Positions 1 through 7,125 of a stretch of DNA of 64,000 nucleotides are shown here, piece after piece. The stretch comes from Flavipsychrobacter sp. (GTDB taxonomy: Bacteria; Bacteroidota; Bacteroidia; Chitinophagales; Chitinophagaceae), in contig JAWKLD010000001.1 of NCBI GenBank assembly GCA_041392855.1, forward strand, positions 129,501 through 193,500, in the 5' to 3' direction. The position numbers were made by a program, and so were the translations under genes. Below the pieces are notes generated by a model. It saw only the letters and a program-made list of their open reading frames with translations. It did not search any database and had not been told where the DNA came from. The stretch's first letter is position 1, and the number at the start of each line of letters is the position of its first letter.

Positions 1-168
1 TTTTCTATTGCTAACTGTTTAGTTACCAACTTCCATTTACCTAAAACTAGCTTGCTGATCATGGTTTGTGCGTTTGCAGGGTACGATTTAGCTATGGAAG
101 CTTACCAAACAGCTATAAAGGAGAAATATCGTTTCTTCAGCTATGGAGATGCTATGTTAGTAATATAA
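1..168 (+). CDS. queA: S-adenosylmethionine:tRNA ribosyltransferase-isomerase, C-terminal end (partial)
   Basis: The first 55 codons in frame 1 are the end of a gene that starts before the window. They contain NFHLPKTSLL and end with EKYRFFSYGDAMLVI, the characteristic tail of QueA. QueA transfers and isomerises the ribosyl group of SAM onto preQ1 at the wobble base of tRNA to make epoxyqueuosine. The stop at 166-168 is followed by a strong intrinsic terminator, so this gene ends its transcription unit. A 63-codon ORF in another frame over the same stretch is a shadow. Identification rests on the conserved tail only. Confidence 0.88.
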   Translation, partial: FSIANCLVTNFHLPKTSLLIMVCAFAGYDLAMEAYQTAIKEKYRFFSYGDAMLVI

Positions 169-195
169 TATTTAAGAATATTTATAATGTTTTAC

Positions 196-234
196 AGACA
201 GCGTTCGGTTTATCCGAACGCTGTCTTATTTTTG
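196..234 (+). terminator. Intrinsic terminator after queA
   Basis: Perfect 12-bp stem (197-208 with 214-225, arms beginning GACAGCG and ending CGCTGTC) with loop TTTAT, followed by TTATTTTTG. The tail also contains TATTTTTG (227-234), which fits the Bacteroidota -7 box TAnnTTTG and lies 7 bases before the gmhA start. It may double as the gmhA promoter, although I see no clear -33 box. Confidence 0.85.
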
Positions 235-241
235 TTAGTAT

Positions 242-820
242 ATGCTTGAACAAATAAAGAATATCGTAGCAGCTTCTATTGCTGTTAAAAATGAAGTCCT
301 TAATGACCAAGTATTATTAAATACGGTTGAAAAAGTGACCTCAGTGATAACAGAAGCGTTTAAGAATGGTAACAAGGTCCTGTTCTGCGGTAATGGGGGG
401 AGTGCAGCTGATGCGCAACACTTGGCGGCAGAGTTTAGTGGGCGTTTTTACAGCGATAGAGATCCGTTGCCTTCTGAGGCGTTGCATTGCAATACCTCTT
501 ATTTAACAGCAGTGGCTAACGATTATGGTTATGAGCATGTATACAGTAGGATAGTAAAAGGGGTAGGTAAAAAAGGAGATGTTTTGATAGGGTTAAGTAC
601 TTCGGGTAATTCTACTAATATTACAAATGCTTTACAAATGGCTAACGAGCTTGGTATGATTACTGTAGGTTTTACAGGTAAGGATGGTGGTGAGATGAAG
701 AACCTTTGTCAATATCTGGTGAATGTGCCGAGTAAGGATACGCCAAGAATACAAGAATCGCATATTACAATAGGTCATATTATCTGCCAGCTGACGGAAG
801 AATCATTGTTTAAAGGATAG
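242..820 (+). CDS. gmhA: Phosphoheptose isomerase (sedoheptulose-7-phosphate isomerase)
   Basis: 192-aa SIS-domain protein, the normal length of GmhA. It converts D-sedoheptulose 7-phosphate to D-glycero-D-manno-heptose 7-phosphate, the first step towards ADP-heptose for LPS core, in the cytosol. The sugar-phosphate and metal site CGNGGSAADAQHLAAEF is at residues 49-65 (His60 and Glu64 match the E. coli zinc ligands). The second SIS motif is STSGNS, and the C-terminal IQESHITIGH gives Gln171 and His179. It is followed 13 bp later by a HAD phosphatase, giving a heptose gene pair. hldE/gmhC and glycosyltransferases are not in the window. Confidence 0.92.
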   Translation: MLEQIKNIVAASIAVKNEVLNDQVLLNTVEKVTSVITEAFKNGNKVLFCGNGGSAADAQHLAAEFSGRFYSDRDPLPSEALHCNTSYLTAVANDYGYEHVYSRIVKGVGKKGDVLIGLSTSGNSTNITNALQMANELGMITVGFTGKDGGEMKNLCQYLVNVPSKDTPRIQESHITIGHIICQLTEESLFKG

Positions 821-833
821 AAAACTGGATGTT

Positions 834-1400
834 ATGGGTATTGAAGTAAATAAAGATTGGACATTATTTTTAGACAGAGATGGAGTCATCAATGTTGAAA
901 ATAAAGGTACATACATCACGGATTGGAGCGAATTTAGGTTTTGTGACGGCGCGCTAGAAGCCCTAGGTAATGTAGCTCAGCTGTTTGGTACTATTATAGT
1001 AGTTACCAACCAGAGAGGTGTAGGTAGGGGAATTATGTCAATAGACGATCTGAAGGATATTAATAATAAAATGGTAGCGGCTATTGCCAATGCTTCGGGA
1101 AGAATAGATAAAGTGTATGCGTGTACGGCTTTGGAAGATGATAACCATAACCGTAAGCCTAATACAGGTATGGGGGAGCAGGCAAAAGAAGACTTTTCTA
1201 ATATAGACTTTAGTAAGAGTGTAATGGTCGGTAATAATTTAAGTGATATGGAGTTTGGCAAGCGTCAGTCGATGCATACCGTGTTTTTAACGACAACAAA
1301 CCCTCCTTTTGAGCTTCCGCACGACCTAATTGACGAACAATATGCTTCTTTATTGTCTTGGACAGAGCAATTTGTTTCTTCGCATATATCTGAAAACTAA
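834..1400 (+). CDS. HAD-IIIA phosphatase, GmhB-like (heptose 1,7-bisphosphate phosphatase)
   Basis: 188-aa HAD-superfamily protein of the histidinol-phosphatase/GmhB type. Motif I is FLDRDGVIN (Asp14 nucleophile, Asp16 acid/base), motif II is VVTNQRGVGRG, motif III lysine is in RKPNTGM and motif IV is VGNNLSDMEFG. The expected role is removal of the C7 phosphate from D-glycero-D-manno-heptose 1,7-bisphosphate, fitting its place directly after gmhA. Two differences from E. coli GmhB are visible: the zinc-binding cysteine loop is missing (CTALEDDNHN instead), and motif IV starts GN rather than GD. The family call is firm; the heptose substrate is inferred mainly from the neighbour. Confidence 0.8.
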   Translation: MGIEVNKDWTLFLDRDGVINVENKGTYITDWSEFRFCDGALEALGNVAQLFGTIIVVTNQRGVGRGIMSIDDLKDINNKMVAAIANASGRIDKVYACTALEDDNHNRKPNTGMGEQAKEDFSNIDFSKSVMVGNNLSDMEFGKRQSMHTVFLTTTNPPFELPHDLIDEQYASLLSWTEQFVSSHISEN

Positions 1401-1415
1401 CAGGTTACATAGGAG

Positions 1416-1438
1416 AAATAGCCTTATGTGGCTATTTT
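1416..1438 (+). terminator. Intrinsic terminator after the gmh pair
   Basis: 8-bp stem AAATAGCC (1416-1423) with GGCTATTT (1430-1437), loop TTATGT, ending in four T. It separates the heptose genes from the ribosomal operon. Confidence 0.6.
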
Positions 1439-1483
1439 GAGCTACAATTTAACAAAAAAGCCATATTTAGTGGAGAAAAATTG

Positions 1484-1512
1484 TTGGAGAAGCAATTTTT
1501 TCTTTACCTTTG
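1484..1512 (+). promoter_or_regulatory. Bacteroidota-type promoter for the infA-rpoA operon
   Basis: TTG at 1484-1486, an 18-bp spacer, and TACCTTTG at 1505-1512, an exact match to the -7 consensus TAnnTTTG. The infA start codon follows 14 bases later, giving a very short leader. Confidence 0.75.
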
Positions 1513-1526
1513 CAATCCTTTATAAT

Positions 1527-1745
1527 ATGGCGAAGCAGTCTTTAATTAAACAGGATGGTATAATAGTCGAGGCATTGTCCAACGCAATGTTTCGAGTTAG
1601 ATTGGAAAATGATCATGAGATCTTGGCAACTATTTCTGGTAAAATGCGTATGCACTACATCAGAATACTGCCTGGAGATAAAGTAGGGGTAGAGATGAGC
1701 CCTTATGATTTAACAAGAGGTCGTATTATATATAGGTATAAATAA
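1527..1745 (+). CDS. infA: Translation initiation factor IF-1
   Basis: 72-aa OB-fold protein beginning MAKQSLIKQDGIIVEAL and ending GRIIYRYK, the usual IF-1 length. It binds the 30S A site and works with IF-2 and IF-3 in initiation. The ATG at 1527 is chosen because an upstream in-frame ATG (1428) would add 33 residues unlike any IF-1 and would run through the promoter at 1484-1512. It is the first gene of the ribosomal operon, with rpmJ 36 bp downstream. Confidence 0.95.
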   Translation: MAKQSLIKQDGIIVEALSNAMFRVRLENDHEILATISGKMRMHYIRILPGDKVGVEMSPYDLTRGRIIYRYK

Positions 1746-1781
1746 GCGTAATCATAATTATAATTATATAACCCAACAGTA

Positions 1782-1898
1782 ATGAAGGTTAGAGCATCAA
1801 TAAAAAAACGTAGCGCCGATTGTAAGATCGTACGTCGTAAAGGGAAATTATACGTAATTAACAAGAAGAACCCAAGATTTAAGCAACGTCAAGGGTAA
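1782..1898 (+). CDS. rpmJ: 50S ribosomal protein L36 (zinc-free type)
   Basis: 38 codons beginning MKVRASIKKRSADCK and ending NPRFKQRQG. This is a clear L36, which binds 23S rRNA in the large subunit. The zinc site of C+ L36 proteins (CxxC, C, H) is not present: only Cys14 remains, and the later positions are Asn and Phe. It is therefore the C- form, usual in Bacteroidota. It lies between infA and rpsM, the standard order, with gaps of 36 and 31 bp. Confidence 0.95.
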   Translation: MKVRASIKKRSADCKIVRRKGKLYVINKKNPRFKQRQG

Positions 1899-1929
1899 TC
1901 ATTATTAATAATAAAATTTATATACATAC

Positions 1930-2310
1930 ATGGCTCGTATAGCTGGTATTGACCTTCCGAAAAACAAGCGTGGCGAAATTGCGCTTACTTACATCTACGG
2001 TATTGGCCGTAGCACTGCTCAGTACATACTTGATAAAGCAGGTATAGACTATGATAAGAAAGCAGCGGATTGGAATGATGATGAACTATCTGAAATTCGT
2101 AACACGATTACTAACGAATTCAAGGTAGAAGGTCAGCTTCGTTCGGAAGTGCAAATGAACATCAAGCGCTTAATGGATATTGCTTGTTACAGAGGTTTAC
2201 GTCACCGTAAAGGTTTACCACTTCGTGGACAGCGTACTCGTACTAACAGCCGTACTCGTAAGGGTAAGCGTAAGACAGTTGCAGGTAAAAAGAAAGCACC
2301 AAGAAAATAA
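1930..2310 (+). CDS. rpsM: 30S ribosomal protein S13
   Basis: 126-aa S13 with the N-terminal helix-two-turn-helix signature ARIAGIDLPKNKRGEIAL and YGIGRSTAQ. The basic tail (RGQRTRTNSRTRKGKRK and beyond) reaches towards the A and P sites in the 30S head. Length and both ends match the family. Codon use is strongly biased to CGT and similar, as expected for highly expressed genes. It is the third gene of the operon; the 99-bp gap to rpsK is unusually long and appears structured. Confidence 0.97.
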   Translation: MARIAGIDLPKNKRGEIALTYIYGIGRSTAQYILDKAGIDYDKKAADWNDDELSEIRNTITNEFKVEGQLRSEVQMNIKRLMDIACYRGLRHRKGLPLRGQRTRTNSRTRKGKRKTVAGKKKAPRK

Positions 2311-2409
2311 TAGCGTTGCCACTACTGGATCTGTTGTGGTGCAGCAGGGAGGAGTGGCTCGCGGTTGGGTGATCCCAATTTCATTTTTAGACTACCTTAT
2401 TTGTAAAAA
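2311..2409 (+). promoter_or_regulatory. Structured rpsM-rpsK spacer, possible r-protein leader
   Basis: The spacer is visibly richer in G and C than other gaps here and can form small hairpins: CACTAC with GTGGTG, GAG-TGG-CTC, and TTGGG-TGAT-CCCAA. No ORF, promoter or T-tract explains it. A protein-binding mRNA element controlling rpsK and downstream genes is one possibility, but the structures are short and read by eye. Confidence 0.3.
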
Positions 2410-2808
2410 ATGGCAAAAGGACAATCTTCAAAGACTTCTTCTAAGAAGCGCGTAGTTAAAGTTGATGCTTACGGTGATGCACATATCAGTGCAACATTCA
2501 ACAACATCATCATTAGCTTAACAAACAAGAGCGGTCAAGTTATATCTTGGTCTTCTGCAGGTAAAATGGGCTTCCGTGGCTCAAAGAAAAACACTCCATA
2601 CGCAGCTCAAACTGCTGCTCAGGATTGTGGTAAAAAAGCAATGGATGCTGGATTGAAGAAAGTGGATGTTTATGTAAAAGGACCAGGTTCTGGTCGTGAA
2701 GGTGCTATCCGTTCTTTATCAAATGTTGGTTTGGAGATCGTTACCATCAAAGACGTGACTCCATTACCGCACAACGGTTGCCGTCCTCCGAAAAAACGTA
2801 GAGTATAA
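2410..2808 (+). CDS. rpsK: 30S ribosomal protein S11
   Basis: 132-aa S11, full length. Diagnostic segments are GDAHISATFNNIIISLTN near residue 20, SSAGKMGFRGSKKNTPYAAQ, and the C-terminal VTPLPHNGCRPPKKRRV. S11 forms part of the 30S platform and contacts the mRNA exit region. The start ATG follows TTGTAAAAA with no strong Shine-Dalgarno sequence, as is common in this phylum. It lies between S13 and S4 in the standard order. Confidence 0.97.
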   Translation: MAKGQSSKTSSKKRVVKVDAYGDAHISATFNNIIISLTNKSGQVISWSSAGKMGFRGSKKNTPYAAQTAAQDCGKKAMDAGLKKVDVYVKGPGSGREGAIRSLSNVGLEIVTIKDVTPLPHNGCRPPKKRRV

Positions 2809-2827
2809 TATCTTTTAATAACAATTA

Positions 2828-2869
2828 CCGTAACGGATCCGATTTTTCGATTTTTATGAGACGTTACGG
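2828..2869 (+). promoter_or_regulatory. Stem-loop in the rpsK-rpsD gap
   Basis: CCGTAACG (2828-2835) pairs exactly with CGTTACGG (2862-2869) around a 26-base loop that contains the small repeat GATTTTTCGATTTTTATGA. It ends 25 bases before the rpsD start. It has no T-run and so is not a typical terminator. A leader controlling S4 synthesis is possible but unproven. Confidence 0.35.
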
Positions 2870-2894
2870 GAAAATGAAAAATCGCAAATAAAAA

Positions 2895-3500
2895 ATGGCT
2901 CGTTACACAGGACCTAAAAACAGAATTTGTAGAAAATTTGGAGAACCAATACTTGGTTCAGGAAAAAGCCTACAAAAGAACAGCTTCCCTCCGGGACAGC
3001 ATGGTAACTCTCGTAGACGTAAGTCTACTTCAGAGTACGCTTTACAGCTTAAAGAAAAGCAAAAAGCAAAATATACATACGGTGTTCTAGAGAAGCAATT
3101 CCGTAACACATATGTAGAAGCTAACCGTTTGAAGGGAGCTACAGGTGAAAACCTTATCCGTCTTCTGGAAGCTAGGTTAGACAATACAGTATATCGTTTA
3201 GGTATTGCTCCTACTCGTCCTGCTGCTCGTCAACTAGTATCTCACAAGCACATCATGGTAAACGGAAATATCGTTAATATTCCTTCTTACCGTTTGAAGC
3301 CAGGTGACGTTATTGAATTGAAGCCTAAGAGTAAAGTAAACACTGACATCACTAGCATGATAGGAAGTAAAAATCCTAAAATTAGCTGGGTAGAGTGGAA
3401 TGAAGGTGAGTTGAAAGGTACATACATTGCTCATCCAGAGCGCGATAGCGTTCCTGAGAATATTAAAGAGCAATTGATCGTCGAGTTATATTCTAAGTAA
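2895..3500 (+). CDS. rpsD: 30S ribosomal protein S4
   Basis: 201-aa S4, an early 16S-rRNA-binding assembly protein. The N-terminus is MARYTGPKNRICRKFGEPI; only one cysteine is present there, so it lacks the four-Cys zinc knuckle of some S4 proteins. The S4 RNA-binding domain is at about residues 94-155, starting RLDNTVYRLG and including HIMVNGNIVNIPSYRLKPGD. In E. coli, S4 represses its own operon by binding the mRNA; whether that holds here cannot be seen directly, although stem-loops flank the gene on both sides. Confidence 0.97.
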   Translation: MARYTGPKNRICRKFGEPILGSGKSLQKNSFPPGQHGNSRRRKSTSEYALQLKEKQKAKYTYGVLEKQFRNTYVEANRLKGATGENLIRLLEARLDNTVYRLGIAPTRPAARQLVSHKHIMVNGNIVNIPSYRLKPGDVIELKPKSKVNTDITSMIGSKNPKISWVEWNEGELKGTYIAHPERDSVPENIKEQLIVELYSK

Positions 3501-3508
3501 TGATTACT

Positions 3509-3538
3509 TATAGCCTCTATACAGAGGCTATAGGTTTT
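3509..3538 (+). terminator. Terminator-like hairpin between rpsD and rpoA
   Basis: Perfect 10-bp stem TATAGCCTCT (3509-3518) with AGAGGCTATA (3523-3532), loop ATAC, followed by GGTTTTAT. The T-run is weak, so it may be an attenuator or partial terminator that lowers rpoA output. Confidence 0.5.
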
Positions 3539-3602
3539 ATTATAGGCTTTTTAACAAAGCCACCATTTTTAATAATATTTTCTAAAAATAAGTAAGCTCA
3601 AT

Positions 3603-4598
3603 ATGGCCATATTGAATTTCCAAAAGCCGGATAAAATTGCTCTTCAAAAAGCAACAGATTTTGAAGCTCTATTTGAGTTCCGTCCGTTAGAACCTGGTTA
3701 TGGTGTTACTATTGGTAACGCTTTACGTCGTGTTCTATTATCTTCACTTGAGGGTTATGCAATCACAGCTATCAAGATCGCTGGTGCTGACCATGAGTTT
3801 GCCACTATCAAAGGTGTGCTTGAAGATGTTACAGAGATCATTTTGAACCTTAAGCAAGTGCGCTTAAAGAAAGTGGTTGAGGATGAAGTATCTACTGACC
3901 GTGTTGAACTAACTATCAAAGGTCAAGAGAGCTTTACTGCAGGTATGATCGGTGATGCGCTTCCAAACTTTGAGGTAATGAACCCGGATTTGGTTGTTTG
4001 CAATATGGAGCCAGGTACTACTTTCCAAATAGAATTACATCTTGGTAAAGGTCGCGGTTATGTTCCTGCTGAAGAAAATCGTCCTCTTGAGGCACCTGTA
4101 GGTATCATAGCTATCGACTCTATATACACTCCGATCAAGAACGTTCAGTATCGTATTGAGAACACTCGTGTTGAGCAACGTACTGACTTTGAAAAATTGA
4201 TCATGGAAGTTGCTACAGATGGTACTATTCATCCGGAAGAAGCTGTTAAAGAAGCATCTCGCATTCTTATTCAGCACTTGATGATCATTACTGACGAAAA
4301 TATCTCTCTTGATACCAAACGTGAAGAGAAGGAAGCTGTAGTAGATGAAGAAACTTTACAAGTACGTAAAGTGTTGAATACTCCACTTGAAGATCTAGAA
4401 CTTTCTGTACGTGCTTTTAACTGTTTGAAAGCAGCTAAGATCAATTCTCTAAGTGAGTTAGTTCAATACACTCAAGAAGAGCTAATGAAGTTCCGTAACT
4501 TCGGTCAGAAGTCTCTTTCTGAGATCGAGCAAGTACTGGGTGAGCGTGGTCTACACTTCGGTATGGATATCAGCAAATATGTTCGCAGCAGCGACTAA
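3603..4598 (+). CDS. rpoA: DNA-directed RNA polymerase subunit alpha
   Basis: 331-aa alpha subunit. The N-terminal dimerisation domain has LEPGYGVTIGNALRRVLLSS at about residues 30-50. The C-terminal domain, from about residue 260, contains SVRAFNCLKAAKINSL and FRNFGQKSLSEIEQVL, the helix-hairpin-helix that contacts UP-element DNA and activators. It dimerises to nucleate RNA polymerase assembly. Length and both domains are complete. Stem-loops lie on both sides (3509-3538 and 4611-4650), which suggests its level is set separately from the ribosomal proteins. Confidence 0.98.
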   Translation: MAILNFQKPDKIALQKATDFEALFEFRPLEPGYGVTIGNALRRVLLSSLEGYAITAIKIAGADHEFATIKGVLEDVTEIILNLKQVRLKKVVEDEVSTDRVELTIKGQESFTAGMIGDALPNFEVMNPDLVVCNMEPGTTFQIELHLGKGRGYVPAEENRPLEAPVGIIAIDSIYTPIKNVQYRIENTRVEQRTDFEKLIMEVATDGTIHPEEAVKEASRILIQHLMIITDENISLDTKREEKEAVVDEETLQVRKVLNTPLEDLELSVRAFNCLKAAKINSLSELVQYTQEELMKFRNFGQKSLSEIEQVLGERGLHFGMDISKYVRSSD

Positions 4599-4610
4599 TT
4601 AATAATTTTG

Positions 4611-4650
4611 CAGGATAAACTATAAGACATAGTTTATCCTGTATTTTTTA
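4611..4650 (+). terminator. Strong intrinsic terminator between rpoA and rplQ
   Basis: Perfect 13-bp stem CAGGATAAACTAT (4611-4623) with ATAGTTTATCCTG (4629-4641), loop AAGAC, followed by a T-rich tail TATTTTTTAT. This splits rplQ from rpoA unless polymerase reads through or a separate promoter lies at about 4655-4715. I see no exact TAnnTTTG box there. Confidence 0.75.
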
Positions 4651-4719
4651 TAACAAATGTACTTCGTAATTCCTTGACACGGTACGGAGGAAATTAATGA
4701 CAATTTAAAAACATAAGTC

Positions 4720-5247
4720 ATGCGTCACGGAGATAAAGTAAATAATCTAGGTCGTAAAAAGGCACACCGTAAGGCTCTAATGATGAACCTTTCGCGTCAG
4801 TTGATACAACATAAACGTATCAATACTACATTGGCTAAAGCAAAAGCACTACGTGTACATGTTGAGCCGATCATTACTCGTTCTAAAGTTGATAACACTA
4901 ACAACCGTCGTGTTGCTTTTAGTTATCTTCAAGATAAAGAGACAGTTACTGAACTTTTCTCTGTTGTTGGTGATAAGGTAGCTAACCGTCCTGGTGGTTA
5001 CACTCGTATCATCAAGTTACCACGTCGTATGGGTGATGCTGCTGATATGGCAATGATCGAGTTAGTTGATTTCAACGAGATCTATCAAAACACGGCTAAG
5101 AGTACTTCTGATAAGAAAACTCGTCGTAGCAGACGTAGTGGTGGTGCTAAAAAAGCAGCTCCTGCTACAGAAACTCCAGCTCCTGAAGAAACAGTTGCAG
5201 AGACTCCTGCTACAGAAGCTCCAGCACAAGAAGAGAATAAAGACTAG
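4720..5247 (+). CDS. rplQ: 50S ribosomal protein L17 with acidic Ala/Glu/Pro/Thr tail
   Basis: 175 aa. Residues 1 to about 120 are a canonical L17 (MRHGDKVNNLGRKKAHRKAL, then RPGGYTRIIKL and GDAADMAMIELV). After a basic patch (KKTRRSRRSGGAKK) there is a roughly 30-residue low-complexity tail built from A, P, E and T, ending AQEENKD. E. coli L17 is about 127 aa, so the tail is an extension; such tails are seen in Bacteroidota L17. It is the last ribosomal gene of the cluster, followed by a clear terminator. Confidence 0.96.
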   Translation: MRHGDKVNNLGRKKAHRKALMMNLSRQLIQHKRINTTLAKAKALRVHVEPIITRSKVDNTNNRRVAFSYLQDKETVTELFSVVGDKVANRPGGYTRIIKLPRRMGDAADMAMIELVDFNEIYQNTAKSTSDKKTRRSRRSGGAKKAAPATETPAPEETVAETPATEAPAQEENKD

Positions 5248-5270
5248 TTCTTTAAACTTATATAATGTTA

Positions 5271-5296
5271 AAGGCTACCAATTTGGTAGCCTTTTT
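5271..5296 (+). terminator. Intrinsic terminator after rplQ
   Basis: AAGGCTACC (5271-5279) pairs with GGTAGCCTT (5285-5293), followed by a run of T. It marks the end of the ribosomal cluster. Confidence 0.85.
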
Positions 5297-5335
5297 TATT
5301 TATAATGATTTAAGTTGCAGCTATAACTATTTAGC

Positions 5336-5818
5336 ATGAACAAAAGCAAAGTACTGGAAAGTAAGGTTTTGATCCGTTTCCCAGATTGTGACCCCTTTAA
5401 TCACTTGAATAATTCTAGGTATATAGACTATTTTATTAATGCTCGCGAAGACCATCTTTGGGAAAACTACCAATTGAACATATATGCTTATGGTAAGGAG
5501 CATGGTAAAAGCTGGGTGGTAGGGCAGAATCAGATAGCTTATCTAAAACCAGCCATGTTGATGGAAACAGTAGTGATACAATCAACCTTGTTAGAATTGA
5601 CGAACACAGACATTCTTGTAGAGATGTATATGTGGGATAAGACAAAGACCCAATTGAAAGCCATATTGTGGTCAAAGTTTGTTCATTTTAATTTTGCTAC
5701 ACAAAAGAGAGACGAACATTCAAAGGAACTGATGGATTATTTTAAGCCATTAGAAAATCCACTAGATAGAAAAATGACGTTTGAGGAACGTGTTAAAGAG
5801 ATAAAGTCAAAACTATAA
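5336..5818 (+). CDS. Acyl-CoA thioesterase of the 4HBT hotdog family
   Basis: 160-aa single hotdog domain. The N-terminal motif PDCDPFNHLNNSRYIDYF matches the 4-hydroxybenzoyl-CoA thioesterase/YbgC-FadM group, with the second Asp (DCDP) at the usual catalytic position. WVVGQNQIAYLKPAMLMETV forms the central strands. It is predicted to hydrolyse acyl-CoA thioesters in the cytosol; the chain specificity cannot be read. The stop is 2 bp before the next gene (5821), so the two are probably co-transcribed, although no functional link is evident. Confidence 0.8.
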   Translation: MNKSKVLESKVLIRFPDCDPFNHLNNSRYIDYFINAREDHLWENYQLNIYAYGKEHGKSWVVGQNQIAYLKPAMLMETVVIQSTLLELTNTDILVEMYMWDKTKTQLKAILWSKFVHFNFATQKRDEHSKELMDYFKPLENPLDRKMTFEERVKEIKSKL

Positions 5819-5820
5819 TT

Positions 5821-6936
5821 ATGGCAGAAGAAAGTAAATTATTTAAGGATGTCTTTTTTAAGCCTTCGTTTGTTGATGAGCTCTATGATGGGGTTGCAAA
5901 GCATGTAAAAGTAGGCACAAAGAAGAAATTCAGAGATAGCATCTTTGATAAAGAATGGAACGAAAAGGAACTAAAACAACGAGTAAAACACGTTACGGAA
6001 GTGTTACACGGATTACTCCCAAATAGTTTCCCTAAGGCTGCTAAAATAATTACAGATATAACGAAGGAGCTTTTAGCGGCTAATATTAAAGAGGTGAGTT
6101 TTGGGTACATGTGCCTTTGTGAATATATAGAACGTTATGGTCTGGAATACTATGATGAGTCTATAAAAGCAATGGAGCTGCTTACTCAATTTATGAGTTG
6201 TGAATTTGCAGTAAGACCTTTTATTATAAAGTATGAGGATAGGATGATGCGGCAAATGCTTCAATGGTCAAAACACAAAAATGCTAAAGTGCGCAGGCTG
6301 TCCACTGAGGGGTGTAGACCAAGATTGCCTTGGGGTATGGCTCTTGATAGATTTAAAGATAACCCTGCTCCAATATTACCCATACTAGAAAACTTAAAGA
6401 ATGACGATGATGTATGGGTAAGAAAAAGCGTGGCCAATAATCTTAATGATATATCAAAAGACAATCCAGAACTGGCAGTGAAGCTTATTAAGAACTGGCT
6501 AGGTAAAACCAAGCATACAGACTGGGTGGCTAAGCATGCTGCACGTACCTTATTAAAACAAGGTAACACAACTGTGATGAGCTTGTTTGGTTTAGAGATG
6601 GATAAGTCAATAAAGTTGTCTGATTTTAAAGTGCTTACACCTACCGTGAAGGAGGGTAAGGATTTGAAATTCTCATTCCGTATTCATAATACTGGTAAGA
6701 AAGACAAAGTCTTACGATTAGAATATGGTATGTATTATTTAAGAGCAAATGGAACTTTGTCTAAAAAAGTATTTAAAATAAGTGAGCGTAGTTATGCCGC
6801 TGGTGAAGAATATAATGTAGAGCGAAAACAAAGTTTTAAACCTATAACTACGAGAAAATACTATAAGGGACCTCATAAAGTGTCTGTGATAATAAACGGG
6901 CATGAAATGGATACTAGTGACTTCAAGCTAATATAA
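5821..6936 (+). CDS. AlkD-like HEAT-repeat DNA alkylation repair protein
   Basis: 371 aa. Residues from about 40 to 260 are helical HEAT-like repeats of the AlkD/AlkC DNA glycosylase superfamily, with the family-typical RRLSTEGCRPRLPWGMAL and WVRKSVANNLNDISKDNPE. These enzymes excise alkylated bases such as 3-methyladenine and 7-methylguanine without base flipping. The C-terminal 100 residues (from FKVLTPTVKEGKDLKFSF) look like a beta-sandwich added to the repeat domain, the arrangement seen in AlkC-type proteins. Catalytic residues are not assigned. It is immediately downstream of the thioesterase and ends in a shared terminator. Confidence 0.78.
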   Translation: MAEESKLFKDVFFKPSFVDELYDGVAKHVKVGTKKKFRDSIFDKEWNEKELKQRVKHVTEVLHGLLPNSFPKAAKIITDITKELLAANIKEVSFGYMCLCEYIERYGLEYYDESIKAMELLTQFMSCEFAVRPFIIKYEDRMMRQMLQWSKHKNAKVRRLSTEGCRPRLPWGMALDRFKDNPAPILPILENLKNDDDVWVRKSVANNLNDISKDNPELAVKLIKNWLGKTKHTDWVAKHAARTLLKQGNTTVMSLFGLEMDKSIKLSDFKVLTPTVKEGKDLKFSFRIHNTGKKDKVLRLEYGMYYLRANGTLSKKVFKISERSYAAGEEYNVERKQSFKPITTRKYYKGPHKVSVIINGHEMDTSDFKLI

Positions 6937-6972
6937 AATAAGCCCTAACTATACAGTTAGGGCTTATTGTTA
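6937..6972. terminator. Bidirectional terminator between the AlkD-like gene and a minus-strand cluster
   Basis: Perfect 14-bp stem AATAAGCCCTAACT (6937-6950) with AGTTAGGGCTTATT (6955-6968), loop ATAC. The stop of a small minus-strand gene overlaps its right edge (6970-6972), so it can serve both convergent units. Confidence 0.8.
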
Positions 6973-7095
6973 ATACATAAGATAGACACCTACGAGGAGT
7001 AATGATACTGAGGATGTCCAAACAAAAATTGGAATTAGCTTGTTGTGCTGTTCTGCATTTTTTCTGAGGTACTTCCGAAATAGATATAAAAACAT
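6970..7095 (-). CDS. Small predicted membrane protein (41 aa)
   Basis: 41 codons from ATG at 7095. The product begins MFLYLFRKYLRKNAEQHNK and continues with one hydrophobic segment of about 18 residues (IPIFVWTSSVSLLLVGVYL). A basic N-terminus followed by a single membrane span is a sensible small-protein architecture, and it fills the space between the ribbon-helix-helix gene (30 bp upstream) and the terminator. No family is recognised and no strong ribosome site is seen, so it could still be a chance ORF. Confidence 0.42.
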   Translation of the reverse strand: MFLYLFRKYLRKNAEQHNKLIPIFVWTSSVSLLLVGVYLMY

Positions 7096-7125
7096 GTTGT
7101 GAATTTTTAGGACCCGAAGGTCAGG

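Noticed and set aside
66..257. 63-codon ORF at the window start
   Set aside because: It lies in another frame over the queA tail and runs through the terminator; frame 1 gives a clear QueA C-terminus.
2180..2455. 91-codon ORF across the rpsM-rpsK junction
   Set aside because: It overlaps both ribosomal genes in another frame and its translation has no family character.
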